From positions 75,001 to 96,285 of the forward strand of contig ADNK01000643.1 of assembly GCA_000320545.1 (NCBI GenBank): a DNA stretch of 21,285 nucleotides. Direction: 5' to 3'. Position numbers and translations under genes: made by a program. Origin of the DNA: Bigelowiella natans CCMP2755. Taxonomy: Eukaryota; Cercozoa; Chlorarachniophyceae. Below the pieces are notes generated by a model that was not told the DNA's origin, ran no database searches, and worked only from the letters and a program-made list of their open reading frames with translations. Positions 1 through 14,384 of the stretch are shown here, one piece after another; position 1 is the stretch's first letter; each line of letters begins with the position of its first letter.

Positions 1-330
1 CTACACTGAATATAAACACGCATCTGATTTCGACGTTATTTGCATTAAATCTCTCAAAAAAGGACGTCTGCTGCTCCAAAAGATGACATTAGAGAACTTA
101 CACTACACGGAGAGGGTCACGGTACTATCTTGCCGCTCATGCGCACATATTGACTCACCGATGAGCGATTGTGTTTATTGTGCACATTTCACTGCTCTGC
201 GGTCCTGCCGCTGCGCTTCATTTAGATGTTCTTCGGCTTCATCTTCCTCGGAAGAGAGAATTTTCCCAGCAAATCATTAGAGTTGTTTATCAGGCTGTGC
301 ATGATATTGCTGACGAGAGTCTCCTCCATT

Positions 331-372
331 CCCCCCCCCCCCCCCCACCTCCTCTCCTCCTCCTCCTCCTTC
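331..372. repeat. Poly-C and CTC low-complexity tract
   Basis: A run of about 16 C is followed by CCT/CTC repeats. It gives proline- and leucine-rich nonsense frames on the plus strand and is not coding. Confidence 0.9.
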
Positions 373-886
373 AATCTTCTTCCACGTATAGGATCCACGA
401 CTCGATCGGCAACAAATAGACAAACTATATCGTTTCTGCGCGGACGGTTTTACTCGCGTACGAGAGGCGTCTTTCAGTGAGTGAAACAGTAGAGAGAAGA
501 AAAGAGGAGGGGGGGCTCATAAGTGATACATGCTTGTAATGACATCTTTCTCTGTTTACTCAATACAAAATATGGACTAATCATCAGGGATCGACATGTG
601 GTTTGATGTAAAAGTGCAGCAGTCAAATCGTACAATGGAGGTATCGCCGTCGCTTAGAAATAATAACGACAATCTTATGGAGTAGCTAGTAGCGAAATAC
701 CCATGACGGACACAAAATGTATCTGGTTCATTTAATGCACATGAACACAAGCTCATTCAACACCCGCATGCTCTAGGATTGCACTTGCAACATTTATTGA
801 CACGATGGCAGTAAAACATCCAAAACTCAGAACGCACGCATCGGTTACCTAGCGTTCTCACATACAAACATCTATGCATTGGAGGT

Positions 887-887
887 G

Positions 888-923
<36 letters not shown>

Positions 924-927
924 TGTG
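887..927. repeat. (GTGC)n microsatellite
   Basis: About ten near-perfect copies of the tetranucleotide GTGC lie in the gene-free left flank. The same motif recurs in an epsin intron near 15865. Confidence 0.95.
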
Positions 928-1439
928 CACTAGTGCAGGATGCTAGCTGTTGCCATTGATTCATGCATGCATGCATCTCGATCTGATCTAGGCTATGTGT
1001 TTGTACGTGATCTGCAACCGCATACGCTCACACATGAATGATGATAATGGGCACTACAACAACCATAGCAAACAACTCAGCAAAACTTGCAAGTGAGGTG
1101 AATCCGAGTTTCCATCCTTTTGGCATTGGTCGAGCCCAAACAGCATGAATTCGATCATGCACGTGCTAGCGTGTTTTGAACCTACTTTGTTCACCCAAGC
1201 ATCATTTGTGTTTTGTTCACGGCTCACTTCTCGCGTGCAACATAATCAACACAAATTGCTAGATGACGGCCGTCCATTTTTTCACGCGACGAATCATCTC
1301 ATTTTCACTTTTCTTGGACTGAGTTGCACTTCGTTGGCCAGATGTCGATGATTACACAATCTAGCAATCGATCACGAAGCGCTACATGGTGCTAGTCTCT
1401 GTGTGTGCACCTCATCACAATGAGCACATGTGGTGGCCC

Positions 1440-1474
1440 CTGCTAGCCTGCTAGCCTGCTAGCCTGCTAGCCTG
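1440..1474. repeat. Octamer tandem repeat TGCTAGCC
   Basis: Just over four copies of the eight-base unit TGCTAGCC sit head to tail. Each unit contains the palindrome GCTAGC, so the array is CTAG-rich and could fold. Confidence 0.9.
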
Positions 1475-1842
1475 GTGTTCTCAATGGTCTTGTGTCTTGT
1501 TGTAGCATTATTGGCATCGGTCGGTTGCATGTCAAACTAAGCTTGCTTTGTTTGCATGTGTCATGGCACATGTCGCTTGTGGGCATTGCCGGCACGATTG
1601 CTTTTCCATCATCAGTGTACTCCTAGCTAGGCTACATGTGCGCGCAGACTTGCAAGCAATTGGGCATCAAATGCATCGTTTGGAGCTGTTCGCATGAGAC
1701 AATTGAGCAATGCCTAGTTTTCAAAACCTTTGCAAGAGAGATGCTTCATTCAATTTAGTGCACCATCAAGAATAGAATTTGCTGGACATGATTTTGGTTA
1801 CGAGGTTTAGTTCGACAACAATTTTCTATGTGTGCAATTACG

Positions 1843-2670
1843 TCAAGCCTCAACTATCACACAGCAAGCCACACGAGCTCCTGCGCGTCCGGTGTGAGTA
1901 AGATCAGAAGGCGTCAACAAATATTGTTCAGCATTTTTCAGGTTGTCACCAGATTGAGTGAATTGGTCGGGTTCAGCGTGAATAACGATCACTCTTCCAC
2001 GCACATCCGCTCGACCCGGGTCGCTTGTGAACAAAGATGGACCACCATCTCTACCTCCTTCAAGGAACGTACTTTCTCTACGCTCAATGAACAGTACATC
2101 TGCTTTTCCGCCTACGGAGAAGATATTTCCAAGATCGCCTGTGTGTCGTTCTCCTGAAATCTCAGTAAGATCTCTGTCATTAAAGGCTGCTGTGATTATC
2201 CCTATTTCTGTTGCATTCAGTGTGCTTATGTCAAACGTGCTTGTGGAGCCACCATGAAAGGTGTTGAACGGGTTGAAGTGCCCCAAAGTAGCGGCACAAT
2301 TGTCTGGTGGAAGCTCAGTTGCCTCGTGTATGTGGAATCCATGAAATCCATCAGTGAGGCCATCGACTTCTCCTTCAATTACTAAAGGTGAGAGAGGTCC
2401 TCTCTGCTTCAAGACTACAGATCCTGTGATCCCTGAATTCGTAATGCCATTGTCAAAGTCACACTCATAGCGTCTCCTCAAGAATCCCCATTGTTCCCGT
2501 TGCTGGTGTGCTTCAGTGGACCTTGCCAACTCAGCCATGTTGAACACGTATGGGGTGACTTTCTCTTCAGCAGTGAGGTCTTTCGAATGGTCGTTGTTAT
2601 TCCAAGCAGCGGAGCAACGAGGCATGCTGCAGAGCATCAGAGCCATAACTGCAATGAATCGTAATTCCAT
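1843..2670 (-). CDS. Secreted Cu/Zn superoxide dismutase
   Basis: This is an intronless frame of 275 residues. It should dismutate superoxide to hydrogen peroxide and oxygen, outside the cell or in the secretory lumen. Residues 1-21 form a signal peptide with a hydrophobic core and a small-residue cleavage site (CSAA). The family's metal ligands can all be assigned: H113 and H115 in FHIHE, the bridging H131 in GHFNP, H139, H176 and D179 in ERHTGDLGN, and H231 in VIHAE. The active-site arginine (R266) and the likely disulfide pair C125/C269 (or C270) are also present. About 35 extra residues lie between H139 and H176, in the zinc loop, and the segment before H231 is also longer than usual. Residues 22-68 are an additional N-terminal region with no recognised domain. 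The ATG at 2670 is the only start that gives a signal peptide. The gene is divergent from the membrane protein at 3311. Family assignment is firm; location is inferred. Confidence 0.93.
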   Translation of the reverse strand: MELRFIAVMALMLCSMPRCSAAWNNNDHSKDLTAEEKVTPYVFNMAELARSTEAHQQREQWGFLRRRYECDFDNGITNSGITGSVVLKQRGPLSPLVIEGEVDGLTDGFHGFHIHEATELPPDNCAATLGHFNPFNTFHGGSTSTFDISTLNATEIGIITAAFNDRDLTEISGERHTGDLGNIFSVGGKADVLFIERRESTFLEGGRDGGPSLFTSDPGRADVRGRVIVIHAEPDQFTQSGDNLKNAEQYLLTPSDLTHTGRAGARVACCVIVEA

Positions 2671-3310
2671 CTTTTCCTGGACTAGATGTGTTGAAGTGCG
2701 TTGGATTTTGTAGAGCGTTAGATTCTAGCTTCGAGTAGTCCGTGAAGGCAGCACAAAGTTAATGATGCATATTGGAGATCTATTGAGAGTAAAGTTAGCA
2801 TATAAGACAAGGCGATTTTACCTAAAAAATATTCATTTTTTCCATGTGTTGTCAAATAAATTTGTCCGGTGGTGACGCGTGGACACTGGGAAGAGCAAGA
2901 AGAGCCGCTGACTGGGAGGCTTTTTTTCCCACGAAAGTGCCTTCTTTGGATGAAGCATTCTTCCTGCTCTGCTGCTCTGTGAATGAAGACCACTGTCGCG
3001 AAGCCTCAATCAAGGGAATTTTGAGGTTTCAACTTCGAAGCTGAATCACTGAATTTCTGCTGCCAGTTAGAGAGCTGAATGTCCCGACGGCATCTGTCGC
3101 ATCCGACACTGACACGCGCCATCCTCTGGATGTTAAGAAATCTGAGAGCGCTCACATGTCGCTCATATTCGTTGCATTCCATTGCGAGGATGACTGAGAC
3201 GAAAAGAAAACAAAATGCCAACCTGGCATCAAGCTGTACCGACTGCTCTCATCCGAGTGGCCAGCTTTGGCTTCCGTCAAAACTATCTGACGAGGCTCAT
3301 GTGACTTCAC
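2671..3310. promoter_or_regulatory. Divergent intergenic region between SOD and membrane-protein genes
   Basis: These 640 bp separate two divergently oriented starts and should hold both promoters. On the minus strand a TATATG-like element lies near 2800, about 130 bp upstream of the SOD start. I see no other convincing site. Short open frames here on both strands have no recognisable content. An unseen 5' exon of the plus-strand gene is possible. Confidence 0.35.
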
Positions 3311-4177
3311 ATGCTGCCATCTATCCAATGCATCAACCTCATCTACATGGCATGTTTCACATGTCTGCTCTTGATCATGGTGTCGGTGTTGCTCGACATC
3401 AGATTCGATGCCAATGTCGGATGTGTAGATCTTGAGTTTAAGCGACTCAGGACATTTGGCAACATGGCAGTTGGTTTCCTACTGTGCCTATTCGGAATAT
3501 ATGAATGGTCACATAGCTTTCACTTAGGATCGATAGTCTGGATGAAGCTCTATTGGATCGTATCGTTAATCTGGTTTCTGTCAGAATGTGTCTACATTGG
3601 AATGGGAGCACCTAGTGCTTTGTTCTCTGTTGGATCACTCATGATATTCATCATTGATAGCAGATCAATAGCTAATAAGAGGTTCAGATCTTTCATGATA
3701 CCCACATCTGTGTTGACAATAATAGTGGTCTATGGTGTATTCTGGTTCTCACTGAATAGATGTGGAACTACTCGCCTGAGTGACAGGGTCATACAGAGCA
3801 TCATAGCATCCTCATCTGGATATGTTGGAACAAAGGGTATTGAACTTCTATACGTTAGGTGGAAGTACCCCCATGTGAGCATAGTAGCAGAGATGGACCA
3901 TCTGATGAGTAGTGCACTATCCGGTCAGACAAGAGCCAGATCTAGTGTTCATATCAATAGCAGAGACTCCAATGCACAAAAGATAGCAGATAGCATCATG
4001 ATAGCTAGAGCTACAGGGAGCAGCATGTCACCAAGAGGTGTAGTCTCACAAAGAGAGAGGAAGGACAGCGATCTAGCACTCTCACTCAGTGTTAGAGCAC
4101 GTGCTCTCACGAGACCAGTAGCTAAGCTAGCCAGTCCTAGCGCCGGAGAATCGAAAGAGTGGAAGATCGAGACCTAG
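3311..4177 (+). CDS. Multi-pass membrane protein of unknown function
   Basis: This is an intronless frame of 288 residues that I do not recognise. About five hydrophobic segments are visible, near residues 7-29, 50-68, 74-95, 97-115 and 125-147. A hydrophilic tail of about 140 residues follows, rich in Ser and Arg, with motifs such as SSVHINSRD and VSQRERKDSD that look cytosolic and could be phosphorylated. An in-frame TGA lies just upstream at 3302-3304, so the ATG at 3311 is the first possible start in this exon. A spliced 5' exon cannot be excluded. Its base composition, with frequent CATG, CTAG and GCTAGC, resembles the neighbouring spacers more than the intron-rich genes to the right. 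It is divergent from the SOD gene and convergent with the MFS gene. Coding status rests on length and on the hydrophobic pattern. Confidence 0.6.
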   Translation: MLPSIQCINLIYMACFTCLLLIMVSVLLDIRFDANVGCVDLEFKRLRTFGNMAVGFLLCLFGIYEWSHSFHLGSIVWMKLYWIVSLIWFLSECVYIGMGAPSALFSVGSLMIFIIDSRSIANKRFRSFMIPTSVLTIIVVYGVFWFSLNRCGTTRLSDRVIQSIIASSSGYVGTKGIELLYVRWKYPHVSIVAEMDHLMSSALSGQTRARSSVHINSRDSNAQKIADSIMIARATGSSMSPRGVVSQRERKDSDLALSLSVRARALTRPVAKLASPSAGESKEWKIET

Positions 4178-5243
4178 AGATTCATCATGTTAGATCTCAT
4201 GCGAAAGAGATTACCACGTGTCAATGTTGAATTTTGGTTCTGACGTCTGAACATTTAGAAGTTAGAAAACTGTGCACATTGTTGGAATGTCGAAATGAAC
4301 ACAAATCTTCAATCTTGAAACTTAATCAAACTTAATTTCTTGCAAGCATTTTCATGATTCGATCAACCAATCATTGTTCCGACATTTTTGTGGCTCCTCA
4401 AGAGTTGTTGCTTTTAGGAAGCATTTCTATTTGTGCAGGAAGCATGCCATGTCACCAACAATTCAAGAGCAGCGGCAGCAGTACACAAATGAAGATGGTA
4501 TGCTTTGGTCATCACGTGCAGCTTTTCGTTCGCCTGAACAGACCTAGAGACAACCAACTGAGTCGTGGGTGAAGGTGGGCGTGCCGACTAGTTCAACAAC
4601 GGAGAATGCTCTATGCGCTGGGCTTGCATGCTTGGGATTTGCATGAGAAGTCGTGATTGTGACCACACCTGCTCGCACATTGTCACGAGTGGACGTGCGG
4701 CTTGTGTGAGTTACAACATCTGGGACAAAGCTAGCAAATATAGAGTACATGAAATTAAATCTACACACGACGCTGGACAGAGCTGTGGTTGAACCGCGAT
4801 CCATCATTCTAGCAGTGCGAGCTGATTTGGGCATTAAATTTGCCTTGATGACAGTCATTTCATATTCAAACAGAACACCAACCAATGCGTCAATGCGTAC
4901 GCGCATGTTGCCAAACATTAATGTGCACAAAGTGTGATGCTGCCCGCAATCTGATGCAAGTCGTCCTCATCACACCAGCTCCTGCACAGAATGCGAATTA
5001 TGGCAGACTGGTCATGTCTAAATGTCTAGATGTCTTGATACGTACACATGGAGTTGTTCATTTCAGCATGAGCATCAACATCCAATGTAGCTCCTCAGAT
5101 AAGTGTGCTACCCTTTCTTCTCTTACCACAAGTCATTCCTACCCATAGTTGTAGGAATTCCATCTACCCCGCACTTTTTGTCCATCGTCTCTTCAAATAT
5201 CTACCTGGACGAGAGGCTAAAGTTGTCTCTTATCCTACTGATA
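4178..5243. other. Convergent spacer, CATG/CTAG-rich
   Basis: This lies between the 3' ends of the membrane-protein and MFS genes. The longest open frame (4544-4930, minus) begins at a GTG and shows no domain. I count about 12 CATG and 6 CTAG sites. No RNA gene or transposon feature was recognised. Confidence 0.5.
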
Positions 5244-5739
5244 TCACCCGCCGCTTCCGCTTTTGCTACTATTACTCCTATCGCATAGTATAATCGGAAG
5301 CGATCCCAAAAAGCACATAATTCCGAGGCCATACATCGCCGCCCGGTAGCCAGCGTCCTCTAGGATGACGCCGATCAGAGTGACAATTATTGCAGCTACG
5401 ATTTTAATTGAAAATTGAAGACACGCGACAGCAGAGGCGGCCTCGTTCGGAAGGTCTTTCACCAGTCGAGAATCCACGGCGGCGAGGCATGAGGCAGAAG
5501 CGAAACCAAAGGCGAATAGAACGATCACAACCGCAGATATGTGTTCTCCAGTCGTAGCACCCATCAGCACCGAGAATATACTTGTGGTAAATGCCGTTAC
5601 TCTTGCCACCGCCGTCGGACCGATGCTGTCATTTAGTCTGTGAGAAGTTAGGAACGGGGTTAGAGCGGGGGGTGGATTACATAAAGCAGCCCAATCACGA
5701 CCGGGGTTGATGCTATTATGATTGTCTTGGCATTTCGAT

Positions 5740-5780
<41 letters not shown>

Positions 5781-7799
5781 GTGTGCGTGTACTGCTATTC
5801 TCTTCCCGCTACTAACCTCCTTGTTAACGTAGTGCCGATGACAGCGCCCATGGAACGAAGTACCATCACAATGCCAACCATGGATGGCGAGAGGCCATAC
5901 ACGTCGTAGAGCATCTGAGGGTAAATGAAAGAGGTTCCCCATAGTGTTCCGAAGAGTAATGAGCCACACAGCACTGGCCGAAGAACGTCTAACCTTCCAA
6001 GTAGTAGTAGCGCCTGTAGCTTTGATGTGGATTTTGTTGGTGGCGGAGATGGTGAAGAAGATGTTGATGATGACGATGGCGATGATGGCCGTGGGGCGGA
6101 CGACGATGGCAGTGACGATGGCGGCTTTTGACTAGGCGGTTGCTTCTGTTGCCGATGATGCGCTTCCTGAGGAGCCTCTTCATCTCCTTCTTTCTTTTTA
6201 TCATTATCCCAGTATCTAGATGTTGCGGGTCCCCCCCCCCCCCCTCCACCTTCAATTCTCGTTTTTCCAACTACCCTGTGCTTCGTCGACGATATGATCT
6301 CGGTAATAGGGCGGCCTGAGCGCAGCCCGTTTGTCTCCTTCATAATGAACGGGCACCACAACAACATTGCAACGCTCCAGAACCCGAGAAAAAGGAAATT
6401 TGACCGCCAGCCAAAGTATTCTGTCATGAACCCTCCGAGTAAAGGGCCCACACCTGAAGAAATGGGGAGGGGGGGGACCCGATGGAGAGAGGACGAGAGA
6501 GAAAGAGAAAGAGAAAGAGGGTAGCAAATGTATGTGTCGTGTGGTGTTCGGTTTGCCACACACTTGATATTCATTGGGTATTGGCTACAGTGACTCAATC
6601 AATATCAAGACATTGGGTATTGGCTATCAATCAATATCAATATGTGAAAATCTCTGCGACAGAAGTCGCCTGTTTTGGAACAATATGCAACTCCTCTTCC
6701 TCCTCTTTCAATCCCATCTTCTCCACAACTCGCCACATCGTCACTACTACTACAACAACAACAACTACTACTACTACTACTACCTGGCCCAAGGAATATG
6801 TAAAACCAGATGACACCAATATAGCGGCCCTTTTCTTCTCGAGGTACGAGGTCAGATACTACCTACATTTTTGTACAACTTTGAATTACAATGCTGTACC
6901 ATTTCTCCTACACTCTCACTGGTGATGAGAGGATCAAGTGGGAGCTGGCTGAGCGGAAGAGGAAAGGTGGAGGGAGCAAGGACATTACGGTCGAAATTAA
7001 TGCCAGGAGGGAGGGAGGCAAGGTACCGTCGACGGTATCACGCTGCACACCGCATATCCTAAGCCTTGAACAGTGCGCCATACGAGTAGTTCCCATACTG
7101 TAAAAGAAAAGGCGCAGAGAAAACTCCCTACAAGGAAGCACAGGAGGCCTACCACAAGAACTGGTCTCCGACCGAAATGATCCGCCGCGGGGCCTACCCA
7201 GCGAGAATCGAACAAAAGGTCAAGAATTAATGCGTAGTTGTCCTTTTCATATTCTTTCCACTCCCATCCAACCGCTAGATGGAGCTTTTGCAGCAACAAC
7301 AGTCTATCTTAACAGCATCATCGTCTAGCATCTCAATGCCCTACCTGTGGGGATTGGGCCAATTGCTGCCATCCAGAGAAAAATGGAGAGTGTCAGGCCA
7401 ATTATTGCCAACGAAGCATTATATGTCTCTTGAATTTCACGAACCGCAACGGTATACATCGTCCCTACGTATGATGTTGTTTCCAGCAATATCGTCATTT
7501 CTTCTGGACAGCTACAACCAATCCGTTCATTTACCTTGCACGGGGCCGAACATTGCAACAAGTCCCAAAAACGACAGAAGTTGGAACGACATGTGCCTTT
7601 TCCCGTCGCTTTGCTGATCTTTCAAGCTTGATCCTGGGTTCTCCTCGACTAATGTGACAATGCTTGTCTGGGCAAATCCATTCCCCCCTTCCATCTGCTG
7701 GAGTTCCAGTCCACCCTTGGAATCCGAAGCTTGGAGATTCCGCGAATACCCCCTTCCCCTACTGTCTTGAATCTGATTTAGGGAGACATCCACCCGCAT
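5244..7799 (-). CDS. MFS transporter, DHA1 (Bcr/CflA-like) type
   Basis: Likely a proton-coupled exporter of small molecules in the plasma membrane or an organelle. Six exons read 7799-7535, 7464-7345, 7193-7027, 6862-6784, 6453-5817 and 5637-5244. All junctions are GT-AG and in phase, giving 553 residues. A hydrophilic N-terminus of about 70 residues precedes TM1 (71-92). The loop 2-3 signature GPAADHFGRRPVL is at 129-141. DLVPREEKGRY (188-198) follows TM4, and GPGVGPLLGG (209-218) is the motif-C position of antiporters in TM5. Residues 252-357 form a long central loop of Gly, Pro and Ser low complexity between TM6 and TM7. The second half carries six further hydrophobic segments. I chose the ATG at 7799; the frame stays open upstream only to a GTG at 7907. 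The substrate cannot be told from sequence. The gene is divergent from the GALE gene. Confidence 0.88.
5741..5790. repeat. (TG)n microsatellite in MFS intron
   Basis: A TG/CG dinucleotide tract lies in the last intron of the MFS gene (5638-5816), between exons 5 and 6. Confidence 0.95.
6231..6244. repeat. C14 homopolymer inside MFS exon 5
   Basis: This run encodes the polyglycine of the central loop on the minus strand. At the given length the frame is intact from TM6 to TM7, so the count appears right, but it is a slippage site inside a coding exon. Confidence 0.9.
6572..6640. repeat. 39-bp tandem duplication in MFS intron
   Basis: The word CATTGGGTATTGGCTA occurs at 6572 (first base T-shared) and again at 6611. 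Each copy is followed by a CAATCAATATCAA word. The period is 39 bp, with a small deletion in the second copy. It lies in the 330-bp intron between exons 4 and 5. Confidence 0.75.
6743..6783. repeat. (ACT)n/(ACA)n trinucleotide tract
   Basis: An ACT/ACA repeat abuts the donor of MFS exon 4: on the minus strand the intron begins with GTAGTAGTAG, so the repeat supplies the 5' splice site. Confidence 0.9.
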
Positions 7800-8431
7800 A
7801 GCGCGTGTGGTTTTCTGGAGGCCTTCGCTACTCGTACGTTCTTGCGCTTCCGACTGAACGATACGAGGGGAGCACGAGGTCAGCCTTATGACGAAGCAAA
7901 TGGCCACTGTTTTCTTTCTGCGACAGCTTATATTTTACCCTCCTACACTCTTAAGCTGAGGGTTTGATATTAATGTTGTCGCTAATGGCAAATGGAATAC
8001 ATTTTCAGCCATACGTCATATTACGACTGGATTTCGGATTAGGGTACCCCATCTGGAAGGAAAGAGACCGAAGGTTCACCAACTTTGTCCCTCAAAAGTA
8101 ACAAAATTCACAGAGATTTGAGGAAGCAAGTTACCGATGTCGTTGTCGTTCCTAATATACCGCAAGGTATTCTCAATCAGCACTGTAGGGGATATCCTGA
8201 AACCAAATTCCGACGATCTGGTTTATTTTTCTACGAAATTCTACCGTATGTGGACCTTTTTTGCCCTTGCTTTGCTGCGCTTCCCTTTCTTTCCCGAAGA
8301 GGGTGACCGTATCATAATTTTTTGTCGATAAAACCCACAACTATCGTAAGAATATTTTCTAAATACCGAATACGCCTTCGGGGGACTCCGAGAGAACAAA
8401 AAAGAGCAGACGACGTGCCAACCCTCCCTCC
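7800..8431. promoter_or_regulatory. Divergent intergenic region between MFS and GALE genes
   Basis: These 632 bp lie between the two chosen ATG codons and should carry both promoters. The MFS frame remains open to 7907, so part may be 5' coding or leader sequence. No clear core element stands out. CATG and CTAG are not enriched here. Confidence 0.4.
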
Positions 8432-12744
<4,313 letters not shown>

Positions 12745-12796
12745 ATATCTTAGGGGTCCCCTTCTTTATGCACCGATTAACGCATGGGCTTTCATA

Positions 12797-12797
<1 letters not shown>

Positions 12798-12839
<42 letters not shown>

Positions 12840-12867
12840 ACGTGTGTGTGTGTGTGTGTACGTGTGT
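12798..12867. repeat. (TA)n plus (GT)n compound microsatellite
   Basis: About 18 TA units are followed by a GT array, 55 bp downstream of the GALE stop. Confidence 0.95.
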
Positions 12868-13245
12868 AATATCAGCCAATTTTACTCCGACTTAGTCATA
12901 AATGGCCATCGCATGTACACCTTTGAAATGACCTGCTAAGTACAACAAATATAGGCTAGCACAGCTAGACAGCTTTGCCATAATGCAAATGCGCCAAGAC
13001 ATACACACATGACACACGCTATCCAGCGTACAGCAATTGAGTTGGCGTACATGTACTAGAGTAGCATGCTAGCATGATCACAACCTTGCGCCCGGAACAT
13101 GCTGCATGGCGGCACATCGCAACTAACTGGCATGAGATTAACACATTGCGCATGTATGCGGAATGATGGACATGCAATGTGATGCATATGTACCATATTG
13201 CTGTGTCTATTTTCGGATGTGCGTCTATAAATATGACATCTAGGT

Positions 13246-13677
13246 ATGTGCATCGTGTTTGTTACATGCAACACACAGTACGTACGTGTGGACGACAAGC
13301 TAGTGCCATTACAACGCACAGCATCTAAGAGTGTGTGTACGTCGTCATTGCTACACACACATGTATATATGTACATATATACATATGTGTATGTGTGTGT
13401 TGGACCACATTCTGCAATGCAGAAAATACGGACCACAGAGAGACTCAGAATCAACAAACAACTGACGGCCATCATGGATCGCAACGATGAGACTACGCGT
13501 CTCACAACCGCAGAAAAAGCAACTCGCAAAGCTGCGCGCAAAGCACGACATGCTAGACCAAATCATGATGCATTTTCATGCATGCAACATGTGACCAAGG
13601 AAACAAACAGACACAATTTAAGCGCTGTAGCCGCTGCATTGCACAGCTACATTAGGATGACCATTGAAAAAATTTGA
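13246..13677 (+). CDS. Doubtful ORF, basic C-terminal half
   Basis: An ATG-started frame of 143 codons that I do not recognise. Its first half crosses a TATG/GTATG repeat (13360-13405) and is probably not coding. The second half reads a basic, Ala- and Thr-rich segment, with words such as TTAEKATRKAARKARHARP, that looks more protein-like. No domain, splice signal or upstream promoter is evident. It may be chance, or the remnant of a gene in the CATG/CTAG-rich spacer. Confidence 0.2.
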   Translation: MCIVFVTCNTQYVRVDDKLVPLQRTASKSVCTSSLLHTHVYMYIYTYVYVCVGPHSAMQKIRTTERLRINKQLTAIMDRNDETTRLTTAEKATRKAARKARHARPNHDAFSCMQHVTKETNRHNLSAVAAALHSYIRMTIEKI

Positions 13678-13724
13678 ACATTTCATTACATCTGTCTCAT
13701 ACATATGTGTTTGCGCATGCTAGC

Positions 13725-14048
13725 ATGCTGCTAGCGCGTGTCTTGACAAAGGGATCCAATTTTGCGCAATCTAGCAATTCTAGAATTAAAAATGACACAG
13801 GTACAGGGACAATAGACAATAGGGTAGGCTATTATCATTACCTAGTTACGATCACTAAATCAGACAATCTAAGCAATGCGCTTGATTATACTGCTTGCAG
13901 CGGCGTATGTACGCTAGTACGTACAGCGCTACGTAGTCTAGAAGTCTCAGACGTACACATTGTTGCTGGGAGCAATGTTATATCGAGAGTAGCATCCGCT
14001 GCACATCTAGACAGTCTCGCATTCATTATCATGCTGTCGTCGTGCTAA
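13725..14048 (+). CDS. Doubtful ORF following the one at 13246
   Basis: A frame of 107 residues from the first ATG; it stays open upstream to 13674, where only a TTG is available. The residue mix is not low complexity (for example YHYLVTITKSDNLSNALDY). There is no recognisable motif, and the codons carry the same CTAG- and GTAC-rich words as the surrounding spacer. I rate real coding as unlikely but possible. Confidence 0.2.
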   Translation: MLLARVLTKGSNFAQSSNSRIKNDTGTGTIDNRVGYYHYLVTITKSDNLSNALDYTACSGVCTLVRTALRSLEVSDVHIVAGSNVISRVASAAHLDSLAFIIMLSSC

Positions 14049-14384
14049 AGCTGGCAGAGAAATAGCGGAAACAAAATGTCGCAGCAAATCCCCCAAATCT
14101 AGAAATGCGGCATTGCTGCGGCACAAGTTTTAAAGTAAGTTTTTCACTTAAAGTTTGTCGCGGACTTCATACGAGTTCATGTGCTACACCTACACTTTCA
14201 TCATCACACCTCAGTGATAGACGACCTTGGCTGTACTCTGTCTGTCTTTCACCGTTCCTATGCTGAGAAGATTCGATGAAAAGATGGTTAATACTGGAGG
14301 CGGCTGTTGCTGCCGGCACCAGTCGAGGTTTCGTCCTTTAGCTCCTCTCTTCCTTTAATTCTACTAGTAATAGCCCCTTTATCT

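Larger units (their letters stand above)
1..1842. other. Gene-free left flank, CATG/CTAG-rich
   Basis: I see no credible gene here. The open frames are short, several start at non-ATG codons, and none shows a domain or a splice pattern. The stretch holds a C-run with CTC repeats, a GTGC repeat, a TGCATGCA run near 962-976 and an octamer tandem repeat. By eye it has about 22 CATG and 16 CTAG sites, against roughly 7 of each expected by chance. It lies 3' of the SOD gene. Confidence 0.6.
12745..14384. other. Convergent spacer between GALE and epsin, CATG/CTAG-rich
   Basis: This region separates two 3' ends. In 12901-14040 I counted 21 CATG and 15 CTAG sites, against about 4-5 of each expected by chance. 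It opens with a TA/GT microsatellite and contains two weak open frames (13246-13677 and 13725-14048). No transposase, reverse transcriptase or RNA gene was recognised. Confidence 0.55.

Noticed and set aside
4544-4930. Minus-strand frame of 128 codons
   Set aside because: It starts at GTG, has no recognisable motif and lies in the convergent spacer.
6454-6598. Upstream extension of the MFS exon 5 frame
   Set aside because: It runs through a CT repeat and lies in the intron; the acceptor at 6454 joins exon 4 in phase at a conserved Gly of motif C.
7502-7534. Very short (23-31 nt) intron between MFS exons 1 and 2
   Set aside because: One 23-nt option gives a stop and the 31-nt option gives a poorer match; the 70-nt intron ending at 7465 gives GPVQGTMYTVAV, the expected first-helix pattern.
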